Positions 1 to 6,086 of a stretch of 8,354 nucleotides of DNA are shown in pieces. Position numbers and translations under genes: made by a program. The notes under the pieces are model-generated. The model saw only the letters and a list, made by a program, of their open reading frames with translations. It did no database searches and was not told the origin of the DNA. Source of the stretch: Spirochaetia bacterium (GTDB lineage Bacteria > Spirochaetota > Spirochaetia > Treponematales > Treponemataceae); assembly GCA_900769975.1 (NCBI GenBank), contig CAAGIR010000062.1, forward strand, positions 1-8,354, written 5' to 3'. Within the stretch, counting starts at the first letter, position 1; every line of letters begins with the position of its first letter.

Positions 1-90
1 AAACTCATTGACGATTTTATATTTTATTACAATAATGAGCGTATCCAGCAAAATCTTGGCTGGAAAACTCCAACCGAGACTGCTGCTTAA
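1..90 (+). CDS. IS3-family transposase OrfB, C-terminal fragment (partial)
   Basis: The reading frame starting at base 1 is open to a TAA at 88-90 and encodes 29 residues. They include FYYNNERIQQNLGWKTPTE, the hallmark C-terminal end of IS3-family OrfB/OrfAB integrases (YNNxRxxxxLGxKTPxE), which follows the last catalytic Glu of the DDE domain. The catalytic residues are outside the window. The gene is cut by the window edge and shows no sign of internal decay in the part visible. OrfB is normally made as an OrfAB fusion by programmed -1 frameshifting; that site cannot be seen here. Confidence 0.9.
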   Translation, partial: KLIDDFIFYYNNERIQQNLGWKTPTETAA

Positions 91-117
91 ACTGTCCTAG
101 AATTTGGGGTCAGTTCA
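1..117 (+). mobile_element. Right end of an IS3-family (IS150-like) insertion sequence
   Basis: This is the downstream end of an insertion sequence whose body lies left of the window. It contains the OrfB transposase C-terminus (stop at 88-90) and, 2 bp later, a 25-bp terminal inverted repeat (93-117) ending in the typical ...GTTCA-3'. The inverse complement of this repeat matches the left terminal repeat of the second IS copy at 8238-8262 at 21 of 25 positions, including the outer 12 bases TGAACTGACCCC. The TG...CA termini and the stop codon so close to the end are usual for the IS3 family. The flanking base set 118-121 (CCAT) may be one half of a target duplication; the other half is outside the window. 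Confidence 0.88.
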
Positions 118-121
118 CCAT
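118..121. other. CCAT directly abutting the right IS end
   Basis: The four bases directly after the IS terminus at 117 are CCAT. IS3-family elements usually make 3-4 bp target duplications, so this could be the right-hand copy of one. The same CCAT also precedes the left terminus of the second IS at 8234-8237. A true duplication cannot be confirmed because the outer flank of each IS lies outside the window. Confidence 0.35.
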
Positions 122-234
122 TCCAGGTCTGTCCCCCGCCACCTCTTCCTCATTCCACTCTAGGTCTGTCCCTATTTTTACTTTCCAGGTCTGTCCCTAG
201 TCACGTTTTCCTCATTCCACTCTAGGTCTGTCCC
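121..234. repeat. Two 52-bp direct repeat units carrying four AGGTCTGTCCC motifs
   Basis: Two copies of a 52-bp unit lie at 121-172 and 183-234 (period 62 bp, 47 of 52 bases identical). Each begins with TTCCAGGTCTGTCCC and ends with CTCTAGGTCTGTCCC, so the core AGGTCTGTCCC occurs four times, at 125, 162, 187 and 224, with spacings of 37, 25 and 37 bp. Small hairpins of the type TAGG-tctgtc-CCTA are possible around the core. The unit has no credible reading frame and its C-rich composition differs from the AT-rich surroundings. The paired arrangement resembles REP/BIME-type intergenic repeats mobilised by IS200-like (RAYT) transposases. That class assignment is my inference; the repeat itself is directly visible. 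Confidence 0.8.
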
Positions 235-255
235 CGATTAAAAACTCCTTCCCAC

Positions 256-284
256 TTTATTTCCATCTCAAAACATGATAAAAT
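256..284 (+). promoter_or_regulatory. Weak candidate promoter of the NUDIX gene
   Basis: A -10-like TAAAAT at 279-284 is preceded, after 17 bp, by a poor -35 (TTTATT, 256-261). Transcription would start near 291, downstream of the ATG at 275 and upstream of the ATG at 311, which agrees with the ribosome-site evidence for the later start. The match is weak, so this is only a suggestion. Confidence 0.3.
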
Positions 285-310
285 ACCAAAAACACATAAA
301 GGCAAACAAA

Positions 311-877
311 ATGAAAAATTATTTCACAAAAGAAGACGAAAAACTCAAATGGAAAGAAGGAAAAACCACAAGCCTTTTAAAAACAGTCGTATGCGAAGTC
401 ACCTCACATCATAATACAGCACAGAACGGAATAAGCGGTGACTACATCATCATGAATGCACCAGACTGGGTCATCGTCATACCAGAAAAAGACAACAACT
501 TTTTAATGGTAAAACAATGGCGGCATGGAGAACAATCTTTAAGCGTAGAGTTTCCAGGTGGAGTAATAGATAAAAATGAACAGCCGGAAACAGCAGCCGT
601 ACGAGAATTAGAAGAAGAAACAGGATTCAAAGCAGGAAAATTAACAAAACTAGGAACAGTTAATCCAAACCCCGCACTTTTTAACAACCATGTACACGTT
701 TATATTGCAGAAGAACTCATCCCCACAGGCATACAACACCTGGACGACGATGAATTTATAAATTATTTGGAAATACCAAAAAATGAAGTTCTACAGGGAA
801 TGGGAACAGAACAGTTCCCGCATGCAATTATGGGAACTGCCCTGTGCTTTTATCTAAAAAATAAGGTAAAAATCTAA
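311..877 (+). CDS. NUDIX hydrolase, probable ADP-ribose pyrophosphatase
   Basis: The product is a cytosolic NUDIX hydrolase. It probably splits ADP-ribose or a similar nucleoside diphosphate sugar into AMP and a sugar phosphate, using Mg2+ held by the Nudix box. That box is perfect (Gx5Ex7REUxEExGU): it starts at the second Gly of EFPGG and includes RELEEETGF, residues about 84-106 from the 311 start. KQWRHG before the box and NPNPALFNNH after it resemble ADP-ribose pyrophosphatases; substrate specificity is inferred. The frame is open from an ATG at 275, but that codon has no ribosome site. The ATG at 311 has AAAGG eight bases upstream (298-302), giving 188 aa, close to the family norm. The gene converges on the LysM gene with a 10-bp gap and no clear terminator between them. 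Confidence 0.87.
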   Translation: MKNYFTKEDEKLKWKEGKTTSLLKTVVCEVTSHHNTAQNGISGDYIIMNAPDWVIVIPEKDNNFLMVKQWRHGEQSLSVEFPGGVIDKNEQPETAAVRELEEETGFKAGKLTKLGTVNPNPALFNNHVHVYIAEELIPTGIQHLDDDEFINYLEIPKNEVLQGMGTEQFPHAIMGTALCFYLKNKVKI

Positions 878-887
878 AAATAACAGA

Positions 888-1577
888 TTATTCGCCGTAA
901 GCGTCATAAGATTTTTTAGAATCATAAACACCCGAACGATATTCACCTGTAATACTTGGAATTTTCATCTTCATTCCAGGTAAAATCAAGTTAGGATCTT
1001 CTGGCTTAGGCATACCGCTTTTATTTGCCTGATATAGATTTTCCCACAAAAGCGGATTATTATAAACATAAGGACGACCAGAAATATTCCAGTAACAGTC
1101 TTTTGTTTCAGCCCATGGCCTTACGATGTAATATTCTGGAAGCGGAGTAACTTCTCTAATTCCATCAAGAGAAGCAACGCATGCCTTTGCATATTCAGTA
1201 GCAGTCGGATAATCTTCTGCATCAAAAGAACTTTCAGCATTTGCAAGATTTTCTTTTGCAGCAGTATAAGCCATAGGGAAAGTATTAGGAGCATCAATTT
1301 TTTCAGCATATGCTATCTGATTTTTTGCAATTTTGATATTATCTTCAGCATCTTTTCTAGCCATCATCAATTCAATATATGCTTTTGAAAGAGCCGCATT
1401 TTCTTCTGCTTTTTTAGAATATTCTACAGCATCATCATACTGACCAGCATCTAAAGCAATTTCTGCCTTTTTAGTATATTCATCAGCAAGTTTCTGGTAA
1501 GTATTATTTTTATAACTGACAGCAAAAAGAGAAAGTGAAAGCAATGTTATAAATAAAATCGATAAACTTTTTTTCAT
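888..1577 (-). CDS. Exported coiled-coil/LysM peptidoglycan-associated protein
   Basis: This 229-aa protein begins with a signal peptide or N-terminal anchor (MKKSLSILFITLLSLSLFA). Residues about 25-140 are Ala/Lys/Glu-rich helices (for example KAEIALDAGQYDDAVEYSKKAEENA) resembling TPR or DUF4398-like helical hairpins of spirochaetal envelope proteins. Residues about 147-209 form a LysM-like domain: EYYIVRPWAETKDCYWNISG, then NPLLWENLYQANK and a closing PNLILPGMKMKIP. LysM domains bind N-acetylglucosamine-containing glycans, so a periplasmic peptidoglycan-binding role is likely. The precise function is unknown. There is no lipobox Cys. The gene starts 2 bp after the stop of the acidic lipoprotein gene, and its ribosome site (GGAGG) lies inside that gene's last codons, so the two are co-transcribed and probably act together in the envelope. 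Confidence 0.8.
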   Translation of the reverse strand: MKKSLSILFITLLSLSLFAVSYKNNTYQKLADEYTKKAEIALDAGQYDDAVEYSKKAEENAALSKAYIELMMARKDAEDNIKIAKNQIAYAEKIDAPNTFPMAYTAAKENLANAESSFDAEDYPTATEYAKACVASLDGIREVTPLPEYYIVRPWAETKDCYWNISGRPYVYNNPLLWENLYQANKSGMPKPEDPNLILPGMKMKIPSITGEYRSGVYDSKKSYDAYGE

Positions 1578-1579
1578 AA

Positions 1580-2764
1580 TTATTCTTCCTCCACATCATC
1601 CAATACAGTTTCTTCAATTATTTCAGATTCGTCAACAAAATCATCAGTTTTAATTTCGTCTTCTGATTCAGTTTCATCTTCCGTTTCGGTTTCAGTTTCA
1701 GCTTCAGTGGCTACCGTTTCGTCATCAGATTCATCTTCTGATTCACTTTCAATCAAAACTCTGTCACTTTCTTCTGTTTCTTCTCCAATTTCATCATCTA
1801 TAGTTTCGGCAATATCAGCTTCTGCATCTTCTGGATTTTCATAATCATCTTCTTCCAAAAGAACAGTATCATCATCTTCTATACCTTCGATTTTTTCAGA
1901 AATAGGAGCTTTGTCGTCAGCAGATTCTGCATATTGGGCACTTTCCTGTACCTTCTTTTTTGCGGCTTCAATTGCGGCCTGTGCTGCTGCACGTTTTTCA
2001 TATACTTCTTCATATAATTCTGCAAATTTTTGAGCAGCCGAAGTATACTTTTCTAACGCTTTTTTAGGACTCTGCATTGAATAAAGAGCATCTCCGTTTT
2101 TAAAATCATCAGCAGCTTCTTTATATCGTTCCTTCTGAGAAACACCAGCCTTTACACTGTCAGCATCAACTTTTGCTTTATATGCAATATCACGCTGATC
2201 TTTTGCCATTCTCTTATACGCAACAGTGATTACAGTATTAAAATTAGAAACGGCATCATCCGCATTGTTTTTTACAGCAGCGTTAATAGTACCATTTTTT
2301 ATGGCCTCTTCTATTTTCTGTAAATCTGATACACCAGAATCATAATTTTTCTGTGCATAACCAGCCAGATTATTATCATCAATTTCAGTTTTTATATCTT
2401 TTGCCTTTACATATTTTGCAAGAAGATTATACATTTCTACAAGGAAATCTGCATTATCAGAAAGCCCATCTTCTTTCAATTTGGCATACAAATCATCGAT
2501 AGCATTTAATAAATCAGCCGCTTTTGTGTCCGCTCCAGCTTCAACGGCAGCATTTCTTGCTTCATCAATTTTTTCAATCAAAGATGACAAATCTTCTTGT
2601 TCAGTCTCTTCAATTTCTGGAGTTTCCTGTTCTTCATTTTCAACATCCTGTTCTTCTACAACAGGGGCTTCCAATTCTTGTTCTTGAGGTGCAGGTTTAG
2701 AACCGCAGGAAATAAAAAACAGAACAGTAAAAATTGAAAAAAGACCAATTATAACTTTCTTCAT
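1580..2764 (-). CDS. Lipoprotein with helical core and very acidic C-terminal tail
   Basis: The 394-aa product has a lipoprotein signal peptide ending in FFISC, with the lipidated Cys at residue 20. An acidic, Pro/Gln/Glu-rich linker (about 21-60) follows, then an Ala/Lys-rich mostly helical region (about 60-280) with repeats such as KAGVSQKERYKEAADDFKNG and SPKKALEKYTSAAQKFAELY, resembling TPR-like or DUF4398-type helices. Residues 291-394 are about half Asp/Glu (54 of 104 by my count), including runs of Glu-Thr and Glu-Ser. The start has a GTGAGGT ribosome site. It is the first gene of a two-gene operon with the LysM protein. I do not recognise a specific function; a periplasmic or outer-membrane structural role near the cell wall is inferred from the lipobox and the partner. 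The acidic tail could bind cations or basic proteins. Confidence 0.75.
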   Translation of the reverse strand: MKKVIIGLFSIFTVLFFISCGSKPAPQEQELEAPVVEEQDVENEEQETPEIEETEQEDLSSLIEKIDEARNAAVEAGADTKAADLLNAIDDLYAKLKEDGLSDNADFLVEMYNLLAKYVKAKDIKTEIDDNNLAGYAQKNYDSGVSDLQKIEEAIKNGTINAAVKNNADDAVSNFNTVITVAYKRMAKDQRDIAYKAKVDADSVKAGVSQKERYKEAADDFKNGDALYSMQSPKKALEKYTSAAQKFAELYEEVYEKRAAAQAAIEAAKKKVQESAQYAESADDKAPISEKIEGIEDDDTVLLEEDDYENPEDAEADIAETIDDEIGEETEESDRVLIESESEDESDDETVATEAETETETEDETESEDEIKTDDFVDESEIIEETVLDDVEEE

Positions 2765-2843
2765 AATAACCTCACTTTTTTATTTTTCGGCATTTTTTTG
2801 ATTTTCATAAAATTCAGTCACAAATAAACAGTTAATCAAAATA

Positions 2844-2872
2844 ATTTTACTACACAATTCGAAAAAATACAA
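2844..2872 (-). promoter_or_regulatory. Candidate promoter of the lipoprotein-LysM operon
   Basis: On the minus strand, TTGTAT (2872-2867) and TAAAAT (2849-2844) are separated by exactly 17 bp, a good sigma-70-type promoter. Transcription would start near 2837, leaving a leader of about 70 bases before the ATG at 2764. No riboswitch-like structure is obvious in that leader. Confidence 0.55.
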
Positions 2873-2885
2873 TAATTATATTTGC

Positions 2886-2914
2886 TTATAAAGGATTTAT
2901 AAAGGATTTCCTTT
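2886..2914. promoter_or_regulatory. Tandem 11-bp repeat and adjoining palindrome between divergent promoters
   Basis: TTATAAAGGAT occurs twice in immediate tandem (2886-2896 and 2897-2907), one helical turn apart. The second copy runs into an inverted repeat, AAAGGA-TT-TCCTTT (2901-2914). The element lies upstream of both the leftward lipoprotein promoter and the rightward PC4-type promoter, so it is placed to bind a regulator affecting either. Which protein, if any, binds it is unknown. Confidence 0.4.
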
Positions 2915-2931
2915 CTTTTTTAATATTTTTA

Positions 2932-2952
2932 TGTTAAAATAAATATAAGGAG
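2932..2952 (+). promoter_or_regulatory. Extended -10 promoter and ribosome site of the PC4-type gene
   Basis: TGTTAAAAT (2932-2940) fits an extended -10 element (TGn plus TAAAAT), which can work without a good -35; the expected -35 position holds only TTTCTT. Transcription would begin near 2947, at the start of the strong ribosome site AAGGAG (2947-2952), which lies 6 bases before the ATG at 2959. The leader would be about 12 bases. Confidence 0.45.
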
Positions 2953-2958
2953 CATTTT

Positions 2959-3186
2959 ATGGCAGAAGATTTTTCATTTCAAATTGTAAAAAACCTCGGT
3001 GTTGTTTCAGAAGGAAAAGGTGGATGGAACCTGGAATTAAACCTTGTTTCATGGGGCGGAAGACCTGCCAAATACGATTTACGCAGCTGGTCTCCAGACC
3101 ATCAAAAAATGGGCAAAGGTTCCACTTTTACAAAAGAAGAACTCGAAGCTTTAAAACAACTTCTAAACAACACTAATCTAGAGTAG
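2959..3186 (+). CDS. PC4/YdbC-family single-stranded-DNA-binding protein
   Basis: This is a complete 75-aa protein of the bacterial YdbC type, which carries the fold of the eukaryotic transcription coactivator PC4. Family features are visible in order: FQIVKNLGVVSEGKGGW (7-23), ELNLVSWGGRPAKYDLRSW (26-44), HQKMGKGSTFTKEE (48-61), and a closing helix of Leu/Lys-rich residues. The curved beta sheet of this family binds single-stranded nucleic acid as a dimer, so roles in transcription, replication or repair are plausible; the exact job in bacteria is not settled. The start is supported by AAGGAG at optimal spacing. The gene diverges from the lipoprotein operon and its last 14 bp overlap the 3' end of holA on the other strand, so the two transcripts must be complementary there. 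Confidence 0.85.
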   Translation: MAEDFSFQIVKNLGVVSEGKGGWNLELNLVSWGGRPAKYDLRSWSPDHQKMGKGSTFTKEELEALKQLLNNTNLE

Positions 3187-4150
3187 CCAACTGCACTCCG
3201 TTTTTTATAACTATCTCATAAAGCAGTTTTTGTAAAACAACATCTTCCAGTTGTGAACCGTTTTCGCGGCAATACATATCGGCAGAAGCTAAATTTGCAA
3301 GAATGGAAGTTGCCTGAGCCAAAGACCAAATCTGAGCTGCATCTCTGTATTGCTTTTGCAGCATTGTTCCATGAATAGCCTGCTCCCCATTTTTATGCCA
3401 TAAAACAAGTTTTCTAAAGCAAGAAGTAAGCCCTGCAATTATCACAACAGACGAATTTTCTTTTGACAGTCTGATTTTCTGCAAAATTTCCAGTCCTTTT
3501 TCCAAGCGCTTATTTGGTGAATCTTTTACAGAACACAAAACATTAAAAAGAGTAAAAACGTTTTCTTCCCTATTATGCGATAAAACTTCTTCTACATCTT
3601 TTTCGGTAATTTCATGTTGCTTTGGAAAACACACAAAAAACCTGGAACATTCTTCTTTCAGTGCCTGCGTATTGTTTTCTACTAAATCAAGGATAAGATG
3701 AACAACATTACTTTTTATAATGTAACCATTTTTTGAAAAATAATTTGTTACCCATTCCACCTTTTTATTTTCAAACAATTCCCAAAACTTTTTTCTGTTT
3801 GAAGGTGGAATTAATTTTTCCAGTTTAGCATCAACTGTAATTTCGTCAGAAACAAGAATTAAAACAGTAGAAAAATCAGCATTTTCAAGCCACGCAGACA
3901 CAAGCTGTATATCTTCTTTTTTCTTTAAAAGTTCTGCATTTTTACAAATTACACAAACTCCGTCAGAAAAAAGTGTACCGCTTTGCAAAATCGTCATTAC
4001 CTGTGTAAACGGACTTTCTACGAGATAAAAAAGATGTTCCTCTATTTCACCGAACTGTTTTTGCTGATTTTTTTTAACCTCTGCGATTGCTTCATCTCTC
4101 AGCCCAAATTCTGGTCCAGTAAAAAGAAAAATTGGATTATTTTGTGCCAT
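3173..4150 (-). CDS. holA: DNA polymerase III subunit delta
   Basis: The 325-aa product fits the delta subunit, which opens the beta sliding clamp as part of the clamp-loader complex during replication. It starts with the family's IFLFTGPEFGLRDEAI (7-22). SGTLFSDGVCVICKNAELL (57-75) and TVLILVSDE (95-103) follow, as in the first AAA+-like domain, and the VEWVTNYFSKNGYII segment (131-145) leads into the lid. ITEKDVEEVL then NREENVFTLFNVL (181-205) is the typical link to the C-terminal collar domain. As expected for delta, no Walker A motif is present. It is the last gene of the hprK operon, 8 bp after the lexA stop. I see no ribosome site before its ATG, so translation may depend on coupling to lexA. 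It overlaps the PC4-type gene tail-to-tail. Confidence 0.86.
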   Translation of the reverse strand: MAQNNPIFLFTGPEFGLRDEAIAEVKKNQQKQFGEIEEHLFYLVESPFTQVMTILQSGTLFSDGVCVICKNAELLKKKEDIQLVSAWLENADFSTVLILVSDEITVDAKLEKLIPPSNRKKFWELFENKKVEWVTNYFSKNGYIIKSNVVHLILDLVENNTQALKEECSRFFVCFPKQHEITEKDVEEVLSHNREENVFTLFNVLCSVKDSPNKRLEKGLEILQKIRLSKENSSVVIIAGLTSCFRKLVLWHKNGEQAIHGTMLQKQYRDAAQIWSLAQATSILANLASADMYCRENGSQLEDVVLQKLLYEIVIKNGVQLATLD

Positions 4151-4158
4151 TAAAACAA

Positions 4159-4770
4159 TTAATAAGTACGTACAATATTAGACAAAATACCAACAATACG
4201 TACGTCTGTACAATAAATTGCCTGGAACGAAGGATTTTCTGGCTGCAATCTTACACGTTCAGCTTCTTTATAATATCTTTTTAAAGTAATTGCATCATCT
4301 ATGACGGCTACAATAATCTGACCGTCTACAGCGGTAGAAGCCTGCTCAACTACTGCCAAATCTCCATCAAGAATACCTGCATTAATCATACTCTGACCGC
4401 GAACTCTCAAAGCAAAATAACTTTTTCCTGGTCGCACAAATGGTTCTGTAAGATTTACAAATCCGTCAAGATTTTCTTCTGATAAAAGAGGTTTTCCTGC
4501 CGCAACATTTCCCAAAAGCGGAACTTTTCCAACAAATAATTCAGGTTCACGTTCTCTGCAATCAGACAATACACGAATTGAACGCGCTCTTTTCTGACTT
4601 TGAGCCAAATATCCTTTTTTCTGTAAAGCAGCAATGTGGTCTTGAACAGCTCGCAAAGAAATACCAAAATGCTCACCAATATCACGAACTGTTGGTGGAT
4701 AAGAATTGTTTTCAGTGTATTCTGAAATAAAATTTAACACTTCCTTCTGTCTGTCTGTAATCCCTTTCAT
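4159..4770 (-). CDS. lexA: LexA SOS repressor / self-cleaving protease
   Basis: This 203-aa protein is a full-length LexA. The N-terminal winged-helix DNA-binding domain (about 1-68) has TDRQKEVLNFISEY and PPTVRDIGEHFGIS...VQDHIAALQKKGYL. The C-terminal S24 peptidase domain has the cleavage site Ala91-Gly92 (NVAAGKP), the catalytic Ser127 (RGQSMINAGILDGD) and Lys164 (AITLKRYY), 37 residues apart as in E. coli LexA. RecA filaments on ssDNA are known to trigger the self-cleavage that derepresses SOS genes. The ATG has AGGGGGA six bases upstream. The gene sits 24 bp after ptsH and 8 bp before holA with no visible promoter of its own, so its expression, and any autoregulation, probably runs through the hprK promoter. 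T. pallidum lacks LexA, so this is a more DNA-repair-complete treponeme. Confidence 0.95.
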   Translation of the reverse strand: MKGITDRQKEVLNFISEYTENNSYPPTVRDIGEHFGISLRAVQDHIAALQKKGYLAQSQKRARSIRVLSDCREREPELFVGKVPLLGNVAAGKPLLSEENLDGFVNLTEPFVRPGKSYFALRVRGQSMINAGILDGDLAVVEQASTAVDGQIIVAVIDDAITLKRYYKEAERVRLQPENPSFQAIYCTDVRIVGILSNIVRTY

Positions 4771-4794
4771 AAAAAATCCCCCTATTTTATTCTT

Positions 4795-5061
4795 TTATTC
4801 TTCTTCAAATTTGCTATTAAATAATTCTTCTATAACAGAAGCCGCCTCAGATTCATCAGGCCCTGTTACTCTTAAAGTTAATTGTGTATTATAACCAGCA
4901 CCCATTGCAATCACACCCATAATTGACTTGGCATTGACAATTGCTTCATCACGAGAAAGCATAATTTCACTTTCAAATTTGTTTGAAACCTGAGCAATAA
5001 TTGCAGCAGGTCTTGCATGAATTCCTGCCCTGTTTTGAACTGTAAGAATTTTTTCTACCAT
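4795..5061 (-). CDS. ptsH: Phosphocarrier protein HPr
   Basis: This is an 88-aa HPr. The active-site loop NRAGIHARPAA places His15 (phosphorylated by enzyme I from phosphoenolpyruvate) at the canonical position. The regulatory site NAKSIMGVIAMG places Ser46, the HprK target, at the canonical position too. Both phosphorylation sites are therefore intact, as in Gram-positive-type regulatory HPr. The ATG has AAGGA at suitable spacing. The gene follows hprK by 35 bp and precedes lexA by 24 bp. In treponemes the sugar-transport PTS is often incomplete, so HPr here may serve mainly in regulation; enzyme I and sugar permeases are not in this window. Confidence 0.95.
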   Translation of the reverse strand: MVEKILTVQNRAGIHARPAAIIAQVSNKFESEIMLSRDEAIVNAKSIMGVIAMGAGYNTQLTLRVTGPDESEAASVIEELFNSKFEEE

Positions 5062-5079
5062 TTTCCATTCCTTTTAAAA

Positions 5080-5101
5080 ATTAATTTTATTTAAAATTAA
5101 T
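5080..5101. repeat. Perfect 10-bp inverted repeat in the hprK-ptsH junction
   Basis: ATTAATTTTA and TAAAATTAAT, separated by TT, form a perfect dyad that includes the hprK stop codon and lies just upstream of the ptsH ribosome site. It is purely A/T, so as an RNA stem it would be weak and is not a convincing terminator. It could mark a processing site or partial attenuator. Confidence 0.4.
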
Positions 5102-6086
5102 ATGAATCATCATTTCCTGTATAAGACGCCAAAGAATCACCTTTTTCAATCCATTTAAGGACGTTTTGATTGAATTCTTTTGCAGAATTATACCCCATAT
5201 TTTTTAATCGTTCGTTCATAGCTGCCGCTTCTATAATAATAGGAAGATTACGCCCCGGACGAACAGGAATTTCAATAACAGGAACTTTTACACCCAGAAG
5301 TTCCATATACTTTTGTTCAGTTCCAAGTCTGTCATAAGACTTACTTGAATTCCAGTCTTCAAGCTGAACAATTAATTGCACTTCTTTCTGGTCACGAATA
5401 GCACCAACCCCATACAATTGTGATATATTGATAATTCCCAAACCACGAATTTCCATATGGTGACTAATCATTGTATTTGCACCGCGTCCCAAAAGGGTGT
5501 TTCCGTTTACACAACGAATTTCAATAATATCATCTGCAACAAGCCGATGCCCTCGTTCAACCAGTTCAAGAGCAGTTTCACTTTTTCCAACACCAGAATG
5601 ACCGTTCAGCAGAATGCCTATACCATAAACTTCAACAAGAACACCATGAAGAGTCTGGTGTGGCGCAAACTGATTTGAAAAAACACGTATAATCCTACTG
5701 GAAAATTCATTCGAAGTTAAACACGTCTGCAAAACAGGACAACATTTTTCTTCCGCCACCTGCAAAAACTCCTCTGTAGGTTCCAAATTGTACGTAAAAA
5801 TACAACAAGGAATATCATTAACAAAAAAGTTCCTGATAGCATCCAAATTCTGTTCATTATGAAGTTTTTTCAAATATGCAACTTCGCCACGTCCAAATAA
5901 CTGAACTCTATCACTTGCAAAAACATCATAAAATCCCGAAAGTGCCAGACCAGGTCTGTTTATCTCTGGAACAGTTATAGCACGAGGCAACCCCCTTCGC
6001 CCCGCAATACAGCGTAAATCCAAAGCATCATGTCCAGACAACTCCAAATCCAGTAAATCTAGGACAGTAAATTTTCTTTCCGCCAT
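5097..6086 (-). CDS. hprK: HPr kinase/phosphorylase
   Basis: HprK phosphorylates HPr on Ser46 using ATP or pyrophosphate and removes the phosphate again, setting carbon and energy signalling. Numbering from the ATG at 6086 (329 aa, near the usual 310-330), it has an N-terminal domain, the catalytic-region His147 (LHGVLVEVYG), Walker A GHSGVGKS (162-169), the Asp pair in LVADDIIEI (185-186), the HprK signature MEIRGLGIINI (211-221) and the C-terminal PVRPGRNLPIIIEAAAMN region. All key motifs are intact. The frame extends to a GTG at 6101, but that codon lies inside the apparent -10 region and has no ribosome site; the ATG at 6086 coincides with the predicted transcription start, suggesting a leaderless message. 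It heads the hprK-ptsH-lexA-holA operon. Confidence 0.93.
   Translation of the reverse strand: MAERKFTVLDLLDLELSGHDALDLRCIAGRRGLPRAITVPEINRPGLALSGFYDVFASDRVQLFGRGEVAYLKKLHNEQNLDAIRNFFVNDIPCCIFTYNLEPTEEFLQVAEEKCCPVLQTCLTSNEFSSRIIRVFSNQFAPHQTLHGVLVEVYGIGILLNGHSGVGKSETALELVERGHRLVADDIIEIRCVNGNTLLGRGANTMISHHMEIRGLGIINISQLYGVGAIRDQKEVQLIVQLEDWNSSKSYDRLGTEQKYMELLGVKVPVIEIPVRPGRNLPIIIEAAAMNERLKNMGYNSAKEFNQNVLKWIEKGDSLASYTGNDDSY

Noticed and set aside
121..234. CRISPR array
   Set aside because: There are only four copies of an 11-base motif, the spacings alternate 37 and 25 bp, and the sequence between motifs is itself repeated, unlike unique spacers. No cas genes are present.
275..310. ATG at 275 as the NUDIX start
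   Set aside because: It has no ribosome site, the added residues do not resemble the family, and it lies upstream of the likely transcription start. The ATG at 311 has AAAGG at good spacing.
442..687. Minus-strand reading frame within the NUDIX gene
   Set aside because: It is antisense to a well-supported gene, has no ribosome site or recognisable domain, and is best seen as a chance frame. The same holds for frames opposite or within the other genes, such as 1121-1309, 2481-2687, 4455-4685, 4706-4894, 5457-5678, 6330-6515 and 6558-6806.
878..895. Bidirectional terminator between the NUDIX and LysM genes
   Set aside because: AATAA-caga-TTATT gives only a 5-bp A/T stem with a short T-run on one strand, too weak to call.
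1583..1890. Phase-variable repeat tract in the acidic tail of the lipoprotein
   Set aside because: The Glu-Thr/Glu-Ser codons are repetitive but imperfect, with mixed synonymous codons and no uniform short tandem unit likely to slip.
4166..4206. GTACGTAC-like repeats as a regulatory element for holA
   Set aside because: They lie within the last codons of lexA, encode ordinary family residues, and are not arranged as a clear operator or stem.
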